Shown: positions 18,846-26,897 of the stretch, piece after piece | How the letters are laid out: every line of letters starts with the position of its first letter | How positions within the stretch are numbered: the stretch's first letter is position 1 | Source of the DNA: a virus | Reading direction: 5' to 3' (one strand) | Virus record (IMG/VR): IMGVR_UViG_3300042881_004334 | Span: 1 to 39,629 of that record | Length of the DNA stretch: 39,629 nt | Position numbers and translations under genes: made by a program | The notes under the pieces: model-generated | Database searches by the model: none | Seen by the model: only the letters and a program-made list of their open reading frames with translations | Told to the model about the DNA's origin: nothing

Positions 18846-19967
18846 CTAAGCCGCCTTTGTAAAACTTGCTTCGAACACACCGTTGATTCCTTCCAACGCA
18901 TCCCCGGAAGGGAACATATTGGTTGGTGCGGCATAAACATCGAAGTAGGCTTCCATCCAGATGTTGTAGTTTTCGTTACACTCATCCGGAAGAATGCGCA
19001 TATCGGCCCGGGCATATTCAGCACCTGGGATCGGCATTGTAAAACGCTCCATTGTTCCAATCTTTCCAAATTGGCCTTCATACTGAAGAAATGGAGTGTA
19101 GATCAGGGAGCCTGGGATGAAGATGGCAGCATCAGTTTCTGCACCAAATTCAGAAGCCACGTTCTGATCATATTCAAAATCTGCGATTCCGGTATTGGCC
19201 CGAACGGTTGAAAAATCAACGCCATTGGCTCCTTGTCCGAAAAAGCGAGAATCATTCATCCAGACTTGCTGAAGCGGTCCAGCACCACCGATGATAATTG
19301 GCGCACCTTCAAAAGTGGTAACCATGATGTCTTGCTTCATCCGGAAAAGTTCACCGGCGTTCAATGAACCATCTGCGTTCTGAATCTGGTAGGTTTTGGA
19401 AGCTACTCCACCAAGCCAAGTTCCATAAGCAGCAGCGATTGAAGTCAGGATGTCCTGGTTGATTGATTGCACCAAGGCATTTGACATCAAGCGGATGTCA
19501 GAGAACATTTCCCGGATAACTGACAAAGCAACTTGGGCATCACCTATTTGAGAGGCACGTTCTATGATCATTCCAGGGTTATTTGCCCCGGTTAAACGTA
19601 CAAGTTCAGAATACGCATCGCAGTAAGCACGAACCTGGGCTTCAGTCATTGACTGAGAGATTCCCCGGTATTGCGTTACCTGAAATGATTCTTCGATATA
19701 TTCCGAAGTCGGCCCAAAATCGCAGTTCTTTACGTCCACAGTATCAGAAGCTAACCTTCTGCGCTTGTAAACGACACGAACTTCTTTTGAGTGACCAGTT
19801 CCAGAATCATTTGCTCCACGAATCACACGGCCCCTTGCAAGGTTTTGTGGAAGTGTAAGAGCCTTCAAAGCACCACCGACAATCCCAACGGACTGAGGGT
19901 TGTTAATGGCATTATCTGACAGCGATGTAAGAATCGCCGGACAGATATTAGCGGTATTTACTGACAT
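18846..19967 (-). CDS. Major capsid protein
   Basis: A 373-aa protein starting MSVNTANICPAILTSLSDNA. The length, the absence of a signal, the position directly after a scaffolding-like gene and the character fit an HK97-fold capsid protein: an N-terminal helical arm, a long central helix ('RASQIGDAQVALSVIREMFS'), then the beta-rich P and A domains ('PIIIGGAGPLQQVWMNDSRF'). It forms the shell of the head. Its stop is followed by a GDYSDDYSDDY-coding stretch in the -1 frame and then the bidirectional terminator. No sequence-level family call was possible; the function rests on gene order and length. Confidence 0.82.
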   Translation of the reverse strand: MSVNTANICPAILTSLSDNAINNPQSVGIVGGALKALTLPQNLARGRVIRGANDSGTGHSKEVRVVYKRRRLASDTVDVKNCDFGPTSEYIEESFQVTQYRGISQSMTEAQVRAYCDAYSELVRLTGANNPGMIIERASQIGDAQVALSVIREMFSDIRLMSNALVQSINQDILTSIAAAYGTWLGGVASKTYQIQNADGSLNAGELFRMKQDIMVTTFEGAPIIIGGAGPLQQVWMNDSRFFGQGANGVDFSTVRANTGIADFEYDQNVASEFGAETDAAIFIPGSLIYTPFLQYEGQFGKIGTMERFTMPIPGAEYARADMRILPDECNENYNIWMEAYFDVYAAPTNMFPSGDALEGINGVFEASFTKAA

Positions 19968-19969
19968 TT

Positions 19970-20875
19970 TTATTGAGAAGATTTCTCAAACACACCGAAC
20001 GCTTTGTCGATGTCTTTGAGTACGCTGGCCGCATTGCTGGGCAGCTTAGGAGTGCCTGCACCACCTGAAGGAGGTACGAATCCTGGAGGGTTACCGGAGC
20101 CACCTGTGCCACCAGGAGCCGCTTCACCGATCAGTTTATGTTTTTGCAAAGTTAAAAGATGTAAATTTGAATATCCAAATTCTTTTCCTTCGACAACAAG
20201 GGGCAAAGATTCGTCATTTACATTGACCAATTTAAAGTCGTTTTTATCAACATCAAAAACCAGCTTTCCACCAAGAGCAGCAGCTTCAGTTTCGATTGCA
20301 GTCTGATAAATTGAAGCACGTCCGATTTCAGGGATTGCCTGGTTCCAGTTGAAGTTGGTTTTCCCAGTCAAAACAAGTTTTTGAATTCTGGCATTGTATT
20401 GCGCAGTTGTTTCACCAATCTGCTTTTCGTGCGTTTCCTTCAGTTCTTTTAGTAGCCTGTCTTTTTCGGCCATCTGACGGACATACTCTTCATTCCCTGG
20501 CTTTGACTTCTTTGCCGCTTCTACCTGATCGTGCATGAGTTCCATTGCACGCTTGTACATTTCGCCCGAAGACTTGATGTTTTTAAGTTCGGCAATTCCT
20601 TCCTGAGAAACCCCGAAGGCTTTGGCCTTTTCGATTATGGCTTCATCGGTTCCTTCTGCGAATTTCCGAATATGATAGTTCTTGGTGTCGATGTCGTTTT
20701 GCCCAAATGTTTTAGCTTCTGAAATTGACATCAAACCCTTGATTTTATTTGAAACTCCATCAGGCAATTCAAAGGCATCCAGCCCGGATCCTGATAAAGC
20801 AAGTGCCAGTTCCTGGTCATTTTCTACCCCTACCTTTTTGGCAAGTTCAAGAAGTAGGTCTTTAATCTTAGGCAT
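19970..20875 (-). CDS. Capsid scaffolding protein
   Basis: A 301-aa protein starting MPKIKDLLLELAKKVGVEND, helical and charged, with a coiled-coil centre (about 105-150, 'EYVRQMAEKDRLLKELKETH') and a Gly/Pro-rich linker (GGTGGSGNPPGFVPPSGGAG) before a short C-terminal helix that probably binds the capsid protein. This is the usual design of phage scaffolds, and it lies 2 nt upstream of the capsid gene. No protease gene is recognisable, so it may leave intact or be degraded by a host protease. Confidence 0.8.
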   Translation of the reverse strand: MPKIKDLLLELAKKVGVENDQELALALSGSGLDAFELPDGVSNKIKGLMSISEAKTFGQNDIDTKNYHIRKFAEGTDEAIIEKAKAFGVSQEGIAELKNIKSSGEMYKRAMELMHDQVEAAKKSKPGNEEYVRQMAEKDRLLKELKETHEKQIGETTAQYNARIQKLVLTGKTNFNWNQAIPEIGRASIYQTAIETEAAALGGKLVFDVDKNDFKLVNVNDESLPLVVEGKEFGYSNLHLLTLQKHKLIGEAAPGGTGGSGNPPGFVPPSGGAGTPKLPSNAASVLKDIDKAFGVFEKSSQ

Positions 20876-21269
20876 TTTCTAATGGGTTTGTGGGTTCAGT
20901 ATCAGTTTTGGCAGAAGGCTTTTTCTTTGGGGTTTGCGCTTCAGCTTGTGCCGCTTGCAGTTTTGCCATTACTTCCGGATTTGCCAAAAGTGCCTGAAGC
21001 AGATTAGGATCAGAAAGACTGTTGGTATCAATCTTGATTTGATGGACGATCTTTTGTTCGTGCCGTTGTCCGGGCAGTTCAATATTCTGCCAAACCTGGG
21101 ACCGCTTGTTGAAGTCCTTAGAAAGTGCCTTGAAAGCAACCGAAGCCAGGACTTTAATCTCCCGGGTGTCTGTTCTTTCGCCTGTTTCAAAGTTCTTTTC
21201 CCGTTTGATCAAAGTTACCTTTTCCCGGGGCTTTGTTCTGGCCAGTTGGCCGAGTTCGTAAAGAGTCAT
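20868..21269 (-). CDS. Hypothetical head-associated protein, 133 aa
   Basis: The start is ATG 21267-21269 (MTLYELGQLARTKPREKVTL), 7 nt after the stop of the GT25 gene. The C-terminal part is Ala/Gln/Lys-rich and disordered ('AQAEAQTPKKKPSAKTDTEP'). It overlaps the scaffold start. It lies in the capsid block and may be a minor head or scaffolding-associated protein. No family recognised. Confidence 0.6.
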   Translation of the reverse strand: MTLYELGQLARTKPREKVTLIKREKNFETGERTDTREIKVLASVAFKALSKDFNKRSQVWQNIELPGQRHEQKIVHQIKIDTNSLSDPNLLQALLANPEVMAKLQAAQAEAQTPKKKPSAKTDTEPTNPLENA

Positions 21270-21276
21270 ATAAAAA

Positions 21277-21945
21277 TTATTGAGTGTGCCGAATAAATGA
21301 AGGATTTGACATGGAAACCTTTTCCTGTCGTATAATCGAAGGGTTGGTAAACCCATAAGATTTAAGTTTGTATTGAATACCTGTCAACTGCCAATCAATT
21401 CCGCCCTGCTGGATTTCCGTTCCTTCCAAAAACAGTTGTGCAGCATTTTGGTTGATTGCGTAGGCATGGGTAAGCCACATTCCAGAACCCTGGTATAGGT
21501 TCTTCCACGGTCTTTCTTCTGCCAGTTTTAGCGTTGAAACAATGGACTTTTGATTTGTGCAAAAACCAAAATTCACATAGTCCCATGCTGGCATTTGGTC
21601 CCAATTCAAGAAAACTTCTTTGGCTAATGGTTCAATGCGAAAGTCATCTTCGAGGATCAGGCAGGTTTCAAGTTCGGACTGCATGAACTTTTGGTAAACG
21701 GTTCGATGTGAGGCATAGCATCCAATTTCACCCTGAGAAACCGGACTTAACCTGTTTTTGAGTTTGATTGAATTGTCAACCTGATGGCTGATTTCTGATC
21801 CAGTTGAACCAAACACAATTTCCGGAGGGTTGCCGTTTTTATCAACTAACCCGCCCAAAGATTCCATATGCCTGACATATTTACGCTGTCTGGCAACGGC
21901 TCTTTTTAGGGTTATGATGTAGATTTTATTAAACGGTGCAACCAT
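21277..21945 (-). CDS. Glycosyltransferase family 25 (LPS-type)
   Basis: A 222-aa protein from ATG 21943-21945 (MVAPFNKIYIITLKRAVARQ). It shows the GT25 pattern: N-terminal 'KIYIITLKRAVARQRKYVRH', 'SQGEIGCYASHRTVYQKFMQ', the acidic 'LILEDDF' (metal or nucleotide-sugar site) and a 'QGSGMWLTHAYAINQNAAQ' segment. It would transfer a sugar to a lipooligosaccharide, DNA base or virion protein. It lies alone inside the capsid block with its own promoter just 4 nt before the ATG, so it looks like an inserted moron gene expressed from a nearly leaderless mRNA. Confidence 0.85.
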   Translation of the reverse strand: MVAPFNKIYIITLKRAVARQRKYVRHMESLGGLVDKNGNPPEIVFGSTGSEISHQVDNSIKLKNRLSPVSQGEIGCYASHRTVYQKFMQSELETCLILEDDFRIEPLAKEVFLNWDQMPAWDYVNFGFCTNQKSIVSTLKLAEERPWKNLYQGSGMWLTHAYAINQNAAQLFLEGTEIQQGGIDWQLTGIQYKLKSYGFTNPSIIRQEKVSMSNPSFIRHTQ

Positions 21946-21949
21946 TTTG

Positions 21950-21978
21950 CAAAGGTATGCAACTATTTGAATATGCAA
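21950..21978 (-). promoter_or_regulatory. Promoter of the GT25 gene, near-leaderless
   Basis: On the minus strand TTG (21976-21978), 18 nt, then TACCTTTG (21950-21957), only 4 nt before ATG 21945. The expected transcription start is at or next to the start codon. Confidence 0.7.
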
Positions 21979-21982
21979 ATAC

Positions 21983-22444
21983 TTAGCAAGTCGGGCAGTT
22001 TATATCTTCGAGAACAGTGAAATCCACGGTGAAAAAGTATAGTTCAAAGTTGAAGTTTGGCGTTCCCCAATAAGTCGAGGCTATTGCCTTTGAATCCATG
22101 TTTGAGTCGGTATAGGTCATTCCTGGTATCTGATTAACCACCGATGTTACAAAGGCTTCAGCATAGTGCTTTTTTGACATTCCTACCAATTTGTAGGATA
22201 CATTCCTGGAAACCGGTCCTTTATTCCCGCCCCTGATTTGATCAGTTGGCGTTGCTGATTCTTGAATATAAAAGAAAGTCAAGTCGTGCTGATCAGAAAC
22301 ACCACAGGCTCTATTTTCGGGAATGGAATAGTAATTGGCACCTTGGTCCACTTCAATAGCTTCATGGGCTAAACCATAGTTCAGAATTGAACCTGGGAAC
22401 TTCTGCTCTAAAAGGCTGCACAGTTTTTCAAAGTCTTTTTTCAT
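21983..22444 (-). CDS. Tail-completion or neck protein candidate, 153 aa
   Basis: A soluble alpha/beta protein starting MKKDFEKLCSLLEQKFPGSI and ending in 'VDFTVLEDINCPTC'. Size, lack of membrane segments and position just downstream of a gp10-like gene in the virion block are compatible with a tail terminator or neck protein. The start overlaps the previous stop by 4 nt. The family is not recognised. Confidence 0.6.
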   Translation of the reverse strand: MKKDFEKLCSLLEQKFPGSILNYGLAHEAIEVDQGANYYSIPENRACGVSDQHDLTFFYIQESATPTDQIRGGNKGPVSRNVSYKLVGMSKKHYAEAFVTSVVNQIPGMTYTDSNMDSKAIASTYWGTPNFNFELYFFTVDFTVLEDINCPTC

Positions 22445-22983
22445 CTGCTGAGTAGTTTTTGAGATTCTTTGTTAATGGTGTTTAAGGTCAGTTTGTTTTC
22501 GGTGTCGCTTGGATCAAAAACAGTTCCATAACGCTCCTCATTGTATTGGGCTATTTTAAACTGATTTCCGGCAAAACCATACCCATAAGAATTTGGCCCT
22601 GATGGAGCAGCCCGAAAGGCTAAGAACATATCCCCGGTCAAGGTTAGGTCCACAAATGCAACCTGACGGCCAAGGCTTCTACGGAGGTCTTTGTAGCCAT
22701 AGAATTCATTGGTATCGCCAAAAGCCCGAAGCCGTCTTCCAATTTGCTTTTTTGTGGCCACTTCATTGAACCTTGCCGCTAATGGACCACCCGTAATGGT
22801 CTTGTCCGAATATTCGCCAATCTGGGATCCATCCGACTTTTTGCCATCATTCTGAACCCTTCTTTTGATTTCAGGGACCAAAGTAACCACAGCAGCCCGA
22901 AGCACCTTATTGGGGTCCACAGCATCTTTCCAGTTGCGTTCCTGAACCTTTATGAAGTCAGATATTGAATTATATTTTGGCAT
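22441..22983 (-). CDS. Neck/virion morphogenesis protein (HK97 gp10-like)
   Basis: A 180-aa protein starting MPKYNSISDFIKVQERNWKD, basic, with the pattern 'RGLGRQ', 'LTLTGDMFLAFRAAPSG' and 'KIAQYNEERYGTVFDPSDTE' near the C-terminus, comparable with the 'LxxSGxL ... Q..GT.....iPaR.F' style of head-closure or tail-completion (gp10-like) proteins. It lies in the head/neck block and is coupled to the next gene. Confidence in the exact subfamily is moderate. Confidence 0.65.
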   Translation of the reverse strand: MPKYNSISDFIKVQERNWKDAVDPNKVLRAAVVTLVPEIKRRVQNDGKKSDGSQIGEYSDKTITGGPLAARFNEVATKKQIGRRLRAFGDTNEFYGYKDLRRSLGRQVAFVDLTLTGDMFLAFRAAPSGPNSYGYGFAGNQFKIAQYNEERYGTVFDPSDTENKLTLNTINKESQKLLSR

Positions 22984-22998
22984 TTCTTTGAACTTTTG

Positions 22999-23029
22999 TT
23001 GCAGGATTCAGAACTTTGTTTTACCTTTG
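22999..23029 (+). promoter_or_regulatory. Bacteroidota-type promoter of the plus-strand modification island
   Basis: TTG (22999-23001), 20 nt, then TACCTTTG (23022-23029), 18 nt before ATG 23048. It is divergent from the minus-strand gene ending its 5' side at 22983, and it is the only clear promoter ahead of the 23048-24401 genes. Confidence 0.75.
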
Positions 23030-23047
23030 CAGAAACAAAAACAGAAC

Positions 23048-23356
23048 ATGAACACAAAACTAATCATTCCGGCAATTTATGTGCTGATTGAATCCGAGGC
23101 TCACGTAACCTTGGAAATCAAAGATAACGCTGCGGAGGCTATGGTCCTGCTTCTTAATCAATTTGGTGGCGTTCTTGAAGTCAAAGATGGTGGACTTCTT
23201 TATACAGAAACCGTTGGCACATTTGTTCATCTGAAGGCATTTGTTCCGATGACTGAAATAAAAAGGCATAATCAGACAGAATCCTTTGGTTCTTCGATTT
23301 CCTTCAATGGGATTGGCACAAAGGCAGAATGGAGGGATGGGATTCTTCACGTTTAG
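23048..23356 (+). CDS. Hypothetical protein, 102 aa
   Basis: The start is ATG 23048 (MNTKLIIPAIYVLIESEAHV), 18 nt after the -7 box. It is a beta-rich soluble protein with 'VTLEIKDNAAEAMVLLLNQF' and 'GGVLEVKDGGLLYTETVGTF' and ends ISFNGIGTKAEWRDGILHV. No family recognised. It is the first gene of the island and may be unrelated to the sugar-modification genes. Confidence 0.65.
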   Translation: MNTKLIIPAIYVLIESEAHVTLEIKDNAAEAMVLLLNQFGGVLEVKDGGLLYTETVGTFVHLKAFVPMTEIKRHNQTESFGSSISFNGIGTKAEWRDGILHV

Positions 23357-23360
23357 TCAA

Positions 23361-23471
23361 ATGAAAAGAGAACTAATTGATTCTTTGAAAAGATGGGCCG
23401 TTTTGGCGGCTCTTCTTGCCTTTTCAATTTATGTCTGGATTCAGATTGTAGCAACCTTAATTCTGAAATAA
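23361..23471 (+). CDS. Small membrane peptide, 36 aa
   Basis: The frame MKRELIDSLKRWAVLAALLA continues as one transmembrane helix (about 11-33) and ends 'ATLILK'. It starts 4 nt after the previous stop and precedes the 82-aa gene by 1 nt. It may be a small membrane adaptor. It is supported mainly by tight packing. Confidence 0.55.
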   Translation: MKRELIDSLKRWAVLAALLAFSIYVWIQIVATLILK

Positions 23472-23472
23472 A

Positions 23473-23721
23473 ATGTTTGACAACGACACCCCACCAACCT
23501 ACCCTGTTACAGTCCAGGACTACATTGATAACAATTATCAAAAGCCCTGGTCCGATGTTTTAAGCTGGTTTTTGACAAGTTATCTGGATGAGGAATGCCC
23601 CGGTAAATTGACTTTTTTAAATTTTCTTGAATGTGAAGAGGTTCCTGAAAGCCTTTATTCAATGGTTGTTTCTGACCTTTTCCCTAAAGAATTAACTGAA
23701 GAATTTATTGGATTGGTATGA
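23473..23721 (+). CDS. Acidic hypothetical protein, 82 aa
   Basis: It begins MFDNDTPPTYPVTVQDYIDN and is rich in acidic and aromatic residues (WSDVLSWFLTSYLDEE, FLECEEVPESLYSM). The stop overlaps the next gene by 4 nt. Acidic small phage proteins of this size are often inhibitors or DNA mimics, but no specific evidence exists here. Confidence 0.6.
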   Translation: MFDNDTPPTYPVTVQDYIDNNYQKPWSDVLSWFLTSYLDEECPGKLTFLNFLECEEVPESLYSMVVSDLFPKELTEEFIGLV

Positions 23722-24401
23722 TTACGGTTTGTTTGACTTCGTGCGGTCGGTTTGACCTTCTGACAAGAACAATTGAAAGCCTGATAAAGCATTGGGATGG
23801 GCCAAAACCAGTAGCATTGTATATTTATGAAGACTCTGGTGTTTCAATAGGCCAGGAAATGACTTATTTGATAAAAGATTATTGCAGAAACCTTTGCCCC
23901 GTAACAGTTTATGCGGACAGTAAAAATGTTGGTCAAATAACGGCTGTTGATCGCCTTTATTCACTGGTAGAAACGCCATACATTTTTCATTGCGAGGACG
24001 ATTGGGAGTTTTACCAAACAAGCTTCATTCAATCCAGCCTGGACATTCTTCAGCACGAACCAAAGGTTATGCAGGTCTGGTTAAGGGATCCAAAGGACCG
24101 CAATGGACATCCTGCATCTGGACCGATTCACACGCATTTGCGGACGCATTACCAGCACCTTTCAAAACTTCATGCCAGAGGTCAATGGAGGGGATTTTCT
24201 TTCAATCCTGGCCTTCGTAGGCTATCGGATTACCAAAGACTATTCCCAAATGGCTATGCGGAGAAATGCACATGGGACAGAGCAAAACCTTGGATGGCAG
24301 AAAGCCAGATCGGTCAGGTTTATTGGCGAAATGGGTTTGTGGCTGCTACCTTGTTGAGAGGGTATGTGAAGCATTTGGGTCAAAACAGACACATTTATTG
24401 A
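23718..24401 (+). CDS. Glycosyltransferase, GT2-like (GT-A fold)
   Basis: A 227-aa protein starting MITVCLTSCGRFDLLTRTIE with a GT-A-like beginning, 'YIYEDSGVSIGQ', 'NVGQITAVDRLYSLVETPYI' and 'FHCEDDWEF', the acidic metal/sugar-nucleotide motif. Its likely reaction is transfer of an activated sugar to surface polysaccharide, DNA or a virion protein. It stands before the HNH-endonuclease unit and several other glycosylation/methylation genes. No membrane segment. Confidence 0.82.
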   Translation: MITVCLTSCGRFDLLTRTIESLIKHWDGPKPVALYIYEDSGVSIGQEMTYLIKDYCRNLCPVTVYADSKNVGQITAVDRLYSLVETPYIFHCEDDWEFYQTSFIQSSLDILQHEPKVMQVWLRDPKDRNGHPASGPIHTHLRTHYQHLSKLHARGQWRGFSFNPGLRRLSDYQRLFPNGYAEKCTWDRAKPWMAESQIGQVYWRNGFVAATLLRGYVKHLGQNRHIY

Positions 24402-24410
24402 TTATTTTGC

Positions 24411-24523
24411 TATCTTTGCATTGCTCGTCCGATATGAAAACATTAAAAACTTTTGCCCCTTCTGTATTGCCTATTCCCGTTCGGGAGTCGGACGAGCCTT
24501 TACAGTCGGGGCAATCTTTTTTT
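24411..24523 (+). promoter_or_regulatory. Promoter plus leader with crossing inverted repeats (candidate attenuator) before the HNH gene
   Basis: A -7 box TATCTTTG (24411-24418) is followed by GCTCGTCCGA (24423-24432), which is perfectly complementary to TCGGACGAGC (24488-24497). TTGCCCC-TT-CTGTA (24453-24466) is complementary to TACAG-TC-GGGGCAA (24501-24514), followed by TCTTTTTTT and ATG 24524. The second pair makes a terminator-like hairpin with a U-run. The first pair crosses it, so the two are mutually exclusive or form a pseudoknot. A small hairpin CCCG/CGGG lies between. A frame MKTLKTFAPSVLPIPVRESD spans the leader in phase with the HNH gene, so the leader might also be translated. 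Confidence 0.55.
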
Positions 24524-25009
24524 ATGGAAAATGAAATTTGGAAAGACATTCCCGGATACGAAGGAGTTTACCAAGCAAGTTCTTTAGGAAGGATAAAATC
24601 AACTTACCGGCAAAAAAGAATCCTAAAGCCCCAAAAAGGGACGAAGTATCACCATGTTAGGCTTAGTAAGGCCAAGGAAATTACTATTCATTTGGTTCAT
24701 CGATTAATAGCAAAAACTTTTTTAGAAAACCCTGAAAACAAAAGGACCGTAAATCATATTGACGGAAATCCATATAATAATATTGTCCAAAATCTTGAAT
24801 GGGCTACCCATACAGAAAATATAAACCATAAGATTAAAATATTAAAAAAGGGAATAGGCAGGAAAGGAAAGGTGCAAAAATTAAACAAAGAAATTGTTTT
24901 GCAAATACGGCAATCAGAATTGTCCTGTTTAAAACTAAGCAAACAATACAATGTTTATGCTTCTACTATTTGGAACATAAAAACAAAAAGAACTTGGAAA
25001 AATATCTAA
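24524..25009 (+). CDS. HNH homing endonuclease with NUMOD4 domain
   Basis: A 161-aa free-standing endonuclease. N-terminal NUMOD4 motif: MENEIWKDIPGYEGVYQASS with 'LGRIKS'; then a HNH-type core with 'HLVHRLIAKTFLENPENKRT', 'VNHIDGNPYNN' and 'NLEWATHTENI'; and a C-terminal helix-turn-helix/NUMOD1-like region ('SCLKLSKQYNVYASTIWNIK'). Such enzymes spread by making breaks in target DNA. Start at ATG 24524 directly after the leader U-run; an in-phase start at 24434 would add about 30 residues. Its insertion between the glycosyltransferase and other genes looks like a mobile addition. Confidence 0.9.
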   Translation: MENEIWKDIPGYEGVYQASSLGRIKSTYRQKRILKPQKGTKYHHVRLSKAKEITIHLVHRLIAKTFLENPENKRTVNHIDGNPYNNIVQNLEWATHTENINHKIKILKKGIGRKGKVQKLNKEIVLQIRQSELSCLKLSKQYNVYASTIWNIKTKRTWKNI

Positions 25010-25102
25010 AAACAACAACTTTTCCAGCTATTACAGCAGACTTTTTACCGGGAATTTTCCCGAACACAAAGATTTTTTTGAACAACGAAAATTAAAAGAG
25101 AA

Positions 25103-25453
25103 ATGAAAGCAGAAGAATTACGCATTCGTAATTGGGTAAAGCACCCAGATTATCAACATCCAATACAGGTGAATGCCTATGGGATTTTGGTTTGTTCGGA
25201 AAAGGAACATTTTGAGCCTTTGCCATTAACCGAAGAATGGTTACTGAGGGCGGGGTTTGTGCAGGAGAAAAATACTTTTTATTCAGACCACTTTGACTAC
25301 CAACTGCAATCAAATAAAGACGGATTTGTCTTTTACCATGAACAGCTTTCTGCCTTTTATGGAACAGAAATAAAGTTTGTCCACCAAGTCCAGAACCTTT
25401 TTTTCGCTTTGACAGGAACCGAACTCGCATTTAAAACCGAAGAAACAAAATGA
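25103..25453 (+). CDS. Conserved Bacteroidota phage protein, 116 aa
   Basis: It begins MKAEELRIRNWVKHPDYQHP and shows 'PLPLTEEWLLRAGFVQEKNT' and 'IKFVHQVQNLFFALTGTEL', a pattern that I recall from many Bacteroidota phages and prophages, of unknown function. It is well conserved across the family in my recollection but has no assigned role. Weak hairpin CGGGAATTTTCCCG lies 40 nt upstream. The end overlaps the next gene by 4 nt. Confidence 0.75.
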   Translation: MKAEELRIRNWVKHPDYQHPIQVNAYGILVCSEKEHFEPLPLTEEWLLRAGFVQEKNTFYSDHFDYQLQSNKDGFVFYHEQLSAFYGTEIKFVHQVQNLFFALTGTELAFKTEETK

Positions 25454-25728
25454 TTATCCCACTCTTACCCTGGCGTGAAAAGTTCACCCCAAACCAATAT
25501 GCACAGGCAATCGAGGACTGCATAACCTCAATAGATCAAATAAAGAAAGGCCGGATTATCAAGGCTGATTTGATTTCACAGCAATCTAAGGCTTTTGGAG
25601 TGAGTGAAATTCAGATTCGCACTATAATGGGCAAAAGCCGTTCTTTGCTCGAGGATGTGAATAAAGACCTTGTTGTCCCAACTTATTTTGGAGAAAGAGA
25701 ATCAGATATTGAAGATGAAGATAATTGA
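25450..25728 (+). CDS. Hypothetical protein, 92 aa
   Basis: It begins MIIPLLPWREKFTPNQYAQA and is mostly helical with an acidic end (ERESDIEDEDN). The middle, 'DLISQQSKAFGVSEIQIRTI', could be a helix-turn-helix, and the next gene starts inside it (overlap of 14 nt). No family recognised. A regulatory or adaptor role is possible. Confidence 0.6.
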   Translation: MIIPLLPWREKFTPNQYAQAIEDCITSIDQIKKGRIIKADLISQQSKAFGVSEIQIRTIMGKSRSLLEDVNKDLVVPTYFGERESDIEDEDN

Positions 25729-26221
25729 ATTTAAAGACCAGATTTATCCAGCATTTCAGGCCGAAGGCTTTGCGGCTCAGTTTGCTTTTCCCTTTGCTCA
25801 AAAGGTATGCCTTGGCAAAGGAGTTGATATTGGATGCAACAGGCCAGAATGGGCTTTCCCTGGTGCAATACCGGTGGACATTACAATAAACGATGAATAC
25901 CATGCCTTCCATCTTCCAAAGGAATTGGACTACATTTTTTCCTCACATTGCCTCGAACACTTGCCAAATTGGGTTGAAGCTTTAGATTACTGGATTTCTG
26001 AATTGAAGCCGGGAGGAGTTCTTTTCCTCTATCTTCCAAACATGGATGAACAGCACTACTGGAGGCCGTGGAACAACCGTAAACACATTCATTATTTAAC
26101 GCCAAAGATTGTTTACAATTATCTGAACAGCCGGGAAGACTTTGAGCATTTCTTTGTTTCGGATGGCGATCTAAATGATTCTTTCTCTGTAATATACTGC
26201 AAGTATGAAGGTAACGATTAA
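25715..26221 (+). CDS. Class I SAM-dependent methyltransferase
   Basis: A 168-aa protein from ATG 25715 (MKIIEFKDQIYPAFQAEGFA). The SAM-binding start 'GVDIGCNRPEW' (motif I), 'IPVDITINDEY' and the post-motif 'IFSSHCLEHLPNWVEALDYW' followed by 'LKPGGVLFLYLPNMDEQHYW' are typical of class I methyltransferases (Methyltransf_11-like). Target unknown; in this context a sugar or lipid of surface polysaccharide is plausible. It overlaps the previous gene by 14 nt. Confidence 0.85.
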   Translation: MKIIEFKDQIYPAFQAEGFAAQFAFPFAQKVCLGKGVDIGCNRPEWAFPGAIPVDITINDEYHAFHLPKELDYIFSSHCLEHLPNWVEALDYWISELKPGGVLFLYLPNMDEQHYWRPWNNRKHIHYLTPKIVYNYLNSREDFEHFFVSDGDLNDSFSVIYCKYEGND

Positions 26222-26897
26222 CAATGAAAATTTTGTGGTTGATGGCCATGAATGGTTTTGGCCTACTTTGCCCCATTGGGAAACGAAGACCTTTGATGTT
26301 TTAAACCGCTTTGCAGACAAGGAAAAAGACTTCATTGATATTGGAGCATGGAACGGAGTTGTTTCTCTCCCTGCATCAAAGTTGTTTCGTCAGGTTTTGG
26401 CGATTGAACCAGATTACATGGCCTTTAATATTCTCAAAAGAAACATCCAAATAAATAGCATTGAAAATGCTATGCTTTGGCAGATGGTAGTTTCTGACTT
26501 TGAAGGCAGAACGGAGTTTTACGGGAATACGGGGGACTCAATGAGTAGTGCCTTAAAAAGGGATGAACACTTGGAGCCAACAGAAGTACGGTGCATTACT
26601 CTGGAAAGGATTCTAAAAGAATATTTTGCAGGGCAAATCGGCCTAATCAAAATGGACATTGAAGGTGGTGAATCTTTGGTTTTGCCGCATTCAATCGAAA
26701 TCCTGCGAAAACTGAAACCACCAATGTACGTCAGTTTTCATCCTGCCTGGATTCCTGAATTCGACAACTTTTTGGAATCAATAGAGCCTCTATTTGACTT
26801 CTATACTTGCGAAGACCTTAATGGTCAAAAGTTCAGCTTTGCGGGTTTTTGCGCTCAGGTCAATGCCGGGAACCATAGCTTTTTATTTTACCCATGA
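26205..26897 (+). CDS. FkbM-family methyltransferase
   Basis: A 230-aa protein starting MKVTINNENFVVDGHEWFWP. The FkbM pattern is visible: 'KDFIDIGAWNGVVSLPASKL' (motif I), 'VLAIEPDYMAFNILKRNIQI', 'SDFEGRTEFYGNTGDSMSSA' and 'IGLIKMDIEGGESLVLPHSI'. FkbM enzymes O-methylate sugars and polyketides. It overlaps the previous gene by 17 nt and the next by 4 nt, so it is part of a coupled operon with the glycosyltransferases. Confidence 0.88.
   Translation: MKVTINNENFVVDGHEWFWPTLPHWETKTFDVLNRFADKEKDFIDIGAWNGVVSLPASKLFRQVLAIEPDYMAFNILKRNIQINSIENAMLWQMVVSDFEGRTEFYGNTGDSMSSALKRDEHLEPTEVRCITLERILKEYFAGQIGLIKMDIEGGESLVLPHSIEILRKLKPPMYVSFHPAWIPEFDNFLESIEPLFDFYTCEDLNGQKFSFAGFCAQVNAGNHSFLFYP

Noticed and set aside
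22952-23047. N-terminal extension of the 102-aa gene
   Set aside because: It would run through the promoter at 22999-23029 and antisense to the gp10-like gene.
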